Shown in pieces: positions 61,701 to 64,000 of a stretch of DNA of 64,000 nucleotides. This stretch comes from Paenibacillus baekrokdamisoli (lineage in GTDB: Bacteria; Bacillota; Bacilli; Paenibacillales; Paenibacillaceae): NCBI RefSeq assembly GCF_003945345.1, contig NZ_AP019308.1, forward strand, positions 744,001-808,000, in the 5' to 3' direction. The stretch's first letter is position 1, and each line of letters starts with the position of its first letter. The notes under the pieces are model-generated. The model did no database searches, had not been told where the DNA came from, and saw nothing but the letters and a program-made list of their open reading frames with translations. A program made the position numbers and the translations under genes.

Positions 61701-62215
61701 TAATTGTGGAACGTGAACAAGCGTTGGCGGGACTGGAACAACTTATTAAGCGATATACGAGGCTCTCTACAAGTATGACGATGATTAAACGTACGAAAAG
61801 AATAATGGAAGAGCAGCGGCAGCCCGCTGTATTAAGGGAAGCCTCGCGTTTCATGGCGATACTTTCGGAGGATAAATATAGACGTATATTCGTACCTGAA
61901 GGTGAACAGACGATCCAGGTTGAATTAGCGGATGGACGTGTTGTGGACAGCCAATTTCTGAGTCGAGGAACGGCGGAGCAGCTTTATTTGGCCATGCGAT
62001 TTGCTTTAGCGGATGAAGCTGCGGCTTCAGCAGATTTACCGATGATTCTGGATGATTTATTCGTTAACTTCGACCGCAAACGGCTTGAAGCAGCGGTTCA
62101 TGTCGTTCAGGAACTTTCAGAACGAAGGCAAATTATCTTGCTCACCTGCCACGATCATGTGCGTGATCTCATGGTGGACAAGCTGCCAACTGCAAAGCTT
62201 GTCCAGCTCTCCTAA
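58709..62215 (+). CDS. yhaN: SMC/Rad50-like ATPase (YhaN)
   Basis: 1168 residues. Walker A is IIYGPNEAGKSTT near the N-terminus and Walker B is LPMILDDLFVNFDRKR near the end; the signature loop region is SQFLSRGTAEQLYLAMRFALADE. Coiled coils flank the middle. The centre (about 495-650) has two hydrophobic, Ala-rich segments (LLWAAAAIAAAAAVVCGVAGW first), then an extremely Ala/Arg-rich stretch, with base composition far above its surroundings. YhaN homologues carry a membrane segment at this place, so tethering of the nuclease complex to the membrane is inferred. Start GTG overlaps the YhaO stop. Confidence 0.9.
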   Translation: MRWSGLHVDGFGKLHDFSCSLDAPVTIIYGPNEAGKSTTLAFIRTMLYGFATRAKLTERLEPVAGGRHGGRLFFRDESDHSFVLERYASTPTKVTIRRIEDRDEGSIDDEGAYQQIVTQAVWERQFLGGVNERVFRQLFAITLSELQAIGMLEGDELGKQLYHAGWSGGASIASTEKQLSTQLDELFRPRGSNQQINKLIKTLEQIEAQLRQLDDGIVVFNQLTEELALTEGQLTDIDKLLPNLREHASLLSRACAMRPLWLKRLVYEQEVEALELTSKLPVDARNRWESLRAECDRVQGEIGRSKLVITRLEQERDLCSFDSHLIARKDEIDALLLSAENRNALRLERRELAAEQREHGDAIERLLSRIAPGWTESHVRSLSVTIADREAIRSSREAMTESERTRSRAEAELMTLREQVREAAELQMDSEHGDRLNKVAFAGNNPFDLVPATPDTLRHAARIFEAAWRELELEQLRAEHEGAAEEESYTSESYASRSDVLLWAAAAIAAAAAVVCGVAGWHTATVAASAAAAALAAPALLRLLRQRRAARAAAPAPHGASAGAAARQAASRGYARGARQRSSAAPRAGAAAAASQAASAAAQARLVAAERRVAAALGTLVREPEATLAALLTPKAAGQGNNPGSPVPGFASESREESFVAARAYAQEAAAASDGVLALSSEAARPQQTERRFSTRSEATDSPSAAVLLERLRASIDARLDELRGYEQTALRRQELARRHARLSEQEHAQRTLLESAVNHAGKRTADWQDWLSVRSLPLTLSPEAAMETLDLAEQIMLRFQARDRITVKLGTIDAQLEAFDAAVQGLADAFPELARKMSGDSSAFLRLLSNEAQQHTDNSKRMDEYNEKLAEQELLLAELIITIERLMKQQQQWFSTAEVTSELHWLEALTQSERLHEIESELYKLDAEFKAGLSTMQRTTIEAWYSSSDSQQLDVMKAEAEAELVNAEKHKSVLLEHSGRQRERMELLLRDRDRQRLIVEREQALAGLEQLIKRYTRLSTSMTMIKRTKRIMEEQRQPAVLREASRFMAILSEDKYRRIFVPEGEQTIQVELADGRVVDSQFLSRGTAEQLYLAMRFALADEAAASADLPMILDDLFVNFDRKRLEAAVHVVQELSERRQIILLTCHDHVRDLMVDKLPTAKLVQLS

Positions 62216-62242
62216 AGAGAGTTCAATTTGAAAGCAGCAAAT

Positions 62243-62341
62243 GAGCTATTTTCGCAAGTAATTTTCGCAAGTAATTGTCGCTAGCTATTGTCACTAGTAA
62301 TTGTCTCTAGTAATTGTCTCTAGTAATTGTCATTAGTAATT
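62243..62341 (+). repeat. 13-bp tandem repeat array
   Basis: About seven and a half units of 13 bases. Units at 62256, 62269, 62282, 62295, 62308, 62321 and a partial at 62334 read (A/T)AG(T/C)(A/T)ATT(G/T)TC(N)C; the two at 62295 and 62308 are identical. The first, at 62243, is diverged. Lies 28 bases after the yhaN stop. Confidence 0.85.
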
Positions 62342-62353
62342 ACGGCACTAAAT

Positions 62354-62550
62354 CATAATCAGTGCTTGCCATCACGAAGTACCTAGCGAAGCGGACGGAA
62401 TCGTTCTGAAGAAGCGATAGCGTTCGCCTTTGTCTCCTTATTTCTCCCCCTAAGGGATAGAATCAAGAAATAGGGAGACAACAGCGATCGTAAGAATGAT
62501 CCGTCCGCGAAGCGGGCTTCTACGCACAATGCTTCTACGCACCATGCTTC
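62354..62550 (-). repeat. Dispersed palindromic intergenic repeat, copy 2
   Basis: Inverted copy of the element at 14788-14968. It carries the same blocks in reverse complement (CATAATCAGTGCTTGCC, ATAGAATCAAGAAATAGGGA, GATCGTAAGAATGATCCGTC). At its right end the 15-base unit GCTTCTACGCAC(A/C)AT is doubled (62516-62545) where copy 1 has one. Sits in the 410-base gap between yhaN and the YkvI-like gene, with the 13-bp array; no gene there. Confidence 0.85.
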
Positions 62551-62629
62551 AAATTTATCAAACACTTATTTAGTGTTGAGCCGTAACTCCCGCAAGTAAT
62601 TCCTCTGCCTATTTTGCTGCATCCACAAA

Positions 62630-63685
62630 TCAGCGTCCTCCAAGAGGAGGGCGCTGCCACATTAGCAGAATAAGCCAACCGAGGCTGAATAGACCGAATA
62701 ACGGATATAAGGTAGCAAGCAGCTTTCCAAAACCGATTTGGCTGGCAAAGTAACAGGCAGTAAGTACACCTATCGTCAGTGCCGTCCGAGATATTTTTAT
62801 CCTCTCTTGCAGCTGGAGCGTTAATCCATACACGTCTGCAATTAGCGTTGTGAATATTTCGGCAAAAATGAGGAAGATATACAACCACTGCACACTGCTG
62901 CCGAGCTGCCTAGCGATGCCGCCCATCGGGATTGCAAATTGTTGGATACCAGGCATGTAGACCGATAATGCGACATGTCCAGCAAGCAGCATGAATCCGA
63001 TTCCGATCCCGCCAATCCAGGCCCCATAAACGATCGTTTTGCGATCTCGCATTTCTGCACCGAGCGGAACTAGAACCGCTTGTGACATGGAGAGGTTGAA
63101 AGCAGCATATAAGAAAGGCGAAGCCCATGCTGCAAAAGGAGAATAATCGCTGGTGAGAAGCAGCCACCGGCTTGCGCCAGGTGTTTTTATCGTATCGATA
63201 ATGATCAGTACCGTGAAGAAAAGCATGACGGGAACGACGATGGAATTAACCGTTAGAATTGCATTCATACCTTTGCGAAGCAGGAAGAAACAGCCGACGA
63301 TTGTCAGAAGTAAGCCGGACTGGTAGGAGATGTTCCAATTTTCATAAAAAATAGAACCGGCGCCAGCCAGCATAACCGCAGTAACGCCGAACAGCACGAT
63401 GAGCATGAAGTGGCTGACCCACTGACCCATTTGATTGCCGAACAGCACCTTGTTCACATCTTCGTAGGATTTAGCTTTGATGTCGCTTGCGATTAGCATC
63501 ATTTTTGCACCCAACCAAACAAACATCACCGTCGATAGAAGGATGGTCAAGGCGCCCCAGTAACCAAAGCGGGTGAAGAATTGCAAGATTTCTTGTCCCG
63601 TAGCAAATCCGGCACCTACAACAGTTCCCATATAAGTAAATGCGATTTGCAAAATTTTACCTAATCTTCTCCACATGACGTCCAT
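62630..63685 (-). CDS. YkvI family membrane transporter
   Basis: 351 residues with about ten membrane helices, of the APC-like YkvI family. The first helix region IAFTYMGTVVGAGFATGQEILQFF has the unwound Gly-rich pattern of amino-acid-type secondary transporters. Substrate unknown. The start may be the ATG at 63685, or the ATG at 63676 (MWRRLGKILQIAF), since GGCAGGATGG would be an SD for the latter. Confidence 0.87.
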   Translation of the reverse strand: MDVMWRRLGKILQIAFTYMGTVVGAGFATGQEILQFFTRFGYWGALTILLSTVMFVWLGAKMMLIASDIKAKSYEDVNKVLFGNQMGQWVSHFMLIVLFGVTAVMLAGAGSIFYENWNISYQSGLLLTIVGCFFLLRKGMNAILTVNSIVVPVMLFFTVLIIIDTIKTPGASRWLLLTSDYSPFAAWASPFLYAAFNLSMSQAVLVPLGAEMRDRKTIVYGAWIGGIGIGFMLLAGHVALSVYMPGIQQFAIPMGGIARQLGSSVQWLYIFLIFAEIFTTLIADVYGLTLQLQERIKISRTALTIGVLTACYFASQIGFGKLLATLYPLFGLFSLGWLILLMWQRPPLGGR

Positions 63686-63827
63686 CCTGCCTTTCGCTCA
63701 CATACCTAGATAGGGGTATGAATAATTCCTCCGTCCGCATCTAACGAACAGCGTTACCCATGTTTCTTTACCAAGGTATGTCCAAACAGGGACAGGCATG
63801 ACTATTTTTAAGGTTTTTATGTCTAAT

Positions 63828-63861
63828 CAAAAAGCAGCATTCCAATAAAGGAATAGCTGCT
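63828..63861 (-). terminator. Minus-strand intrinsic terminator
   Basis: On the minus strand AGCAGCTATTCC and GGAATGCTGCT form a stem with one bulge, then five T. It would end a gene entering from the right, outside the window. Confidence 0.6.
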
Positions 63862-64000
63862 CTAAATAACTTTCATTTTATTATGTATGTCTACTGAATG
63901 CTGTGTGGCCTACCAATCTCGCAAACCAATCATTTTCTAGATGATTATGCTTTCTCTGTATTCAGGAATAACTTAATTGAAATAATATCGTTATGATCTG
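63862..64000. other. Right end of window, no supportable gene
   Basis: AT-rich. A minus-strand frame from the edge could be the last 17 codons of a gene (ending KLFLNTEKA) but is too short to support. Confidence 0.3.

Noticed and set aside
63862..64000. Possible 3' end of a gene entering from the right
   Set aside because: Only about 17 codons, no recognisable sequence; only the minus-strand terminator hints at it.

Overview
The window looks like a chromosomal segment of a low-to-mid GC, endospore-forming Bacillota, most likely Paenibacillus or a close Paenibacillaceae relative. Support: the mnmA / cymR-iscS ... alaS-ireB-ruvX-yrzB-mltG-U32 peptidase order typical of Bacillales, a T-box in front of alaS, a YjcZ-type mini-protein, several secreted proteins with the copper-amine-oxidase-like 'stalk' domain, perfect GlnR/TnrA boxes at amtB, frequent TTG/GTG starts behind strong Shine-Dalgarno (SD) sites, and dispersed palindromic intergenic repeats. 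No phage, insertion sequence, rRNA or CRISPR array was seen. One tRNA gene (Leu, anticodon UAG) is present. All identifications are by reading motifs and remembered families; no search was run.

Layout. 1-12.2 kb is a housekeeping block: tRNA thiolation (mnmA, cysteine desulfurase), the CymR regulator, a PRC-barrel protein, an AI-2E family permease, then the alaS T-box operon (alaS, ireB, ruvX, two DUF1292 proteins, mltG, two U32 tRNA-hydroxylation proteins). 12.2-16.4 kb has a chemoreceptor, a dispersed palindromic repeat, a YugP-type membrane metallopeptidase, a tandem 75-bp repeat and a MerR regulator. 16.4-20.5 kb is a nitrogen-related segment: amtB under two GlnR-type boxes, a GlnD-like nucleotidyltransferase (DUF294) and a DnaQ-like exonuclease, then a convergent JAMM peptidase. 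20.6-26.2 kb has an MFS exporter, a TlpA/ResA thioredoxin, citramalate synthase, DNA polymerase IV with a LexA-like site, and ferredoxin.

26.3-33.3 kb is a likely cell-surface signalling operon: CHASE2-adenylate cyclase, secreted FecR/coiled-coil/cohesin-like protein, NHL propeller with stalk domain, followed by an L,D-transpeptidase. 33.3-38.2 kb: a newly read 45-aa membrane protein, pyrD, a small alarmone synthetase, DUF309, RsuA-type pseudouridine synthase, a HAD phosphatase and a 30-aa YjcZ-type gene. 38.5-50.6 kb is a run of small accessory genes (DinB-like, acetyltransferases, hydrolase, lipoprotein, VanZ, HAD, a eukaryote-type HisA, methyltransferase, ABM monooxygenase, CcdC, MerR, GyrI-like, EamA). 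50.6-64 kb: tRNA-Leu, PhzF, an RCC1-stalk protein, a stalk-GH18 protein, a GGDEF cyclase, a GT4 glycosyltransferase behind hairpin repeats, the YhaO/YhaN nuclease-ATPase pair with a striking GC-rich insert, a second copy of the dispersed repeat, and a YkvI transporter.

The most rewarding points are the dual GlnR sites and GlnD-like neighbour of amtB, the CHASE2-FecR-NHL operon with its repeated hairpin leader, the eukaryote-type HisA coupled to a HAD phosphatase, several small repeat families, and two mini-proteins that simple ORF calling at 60 codons would miss.
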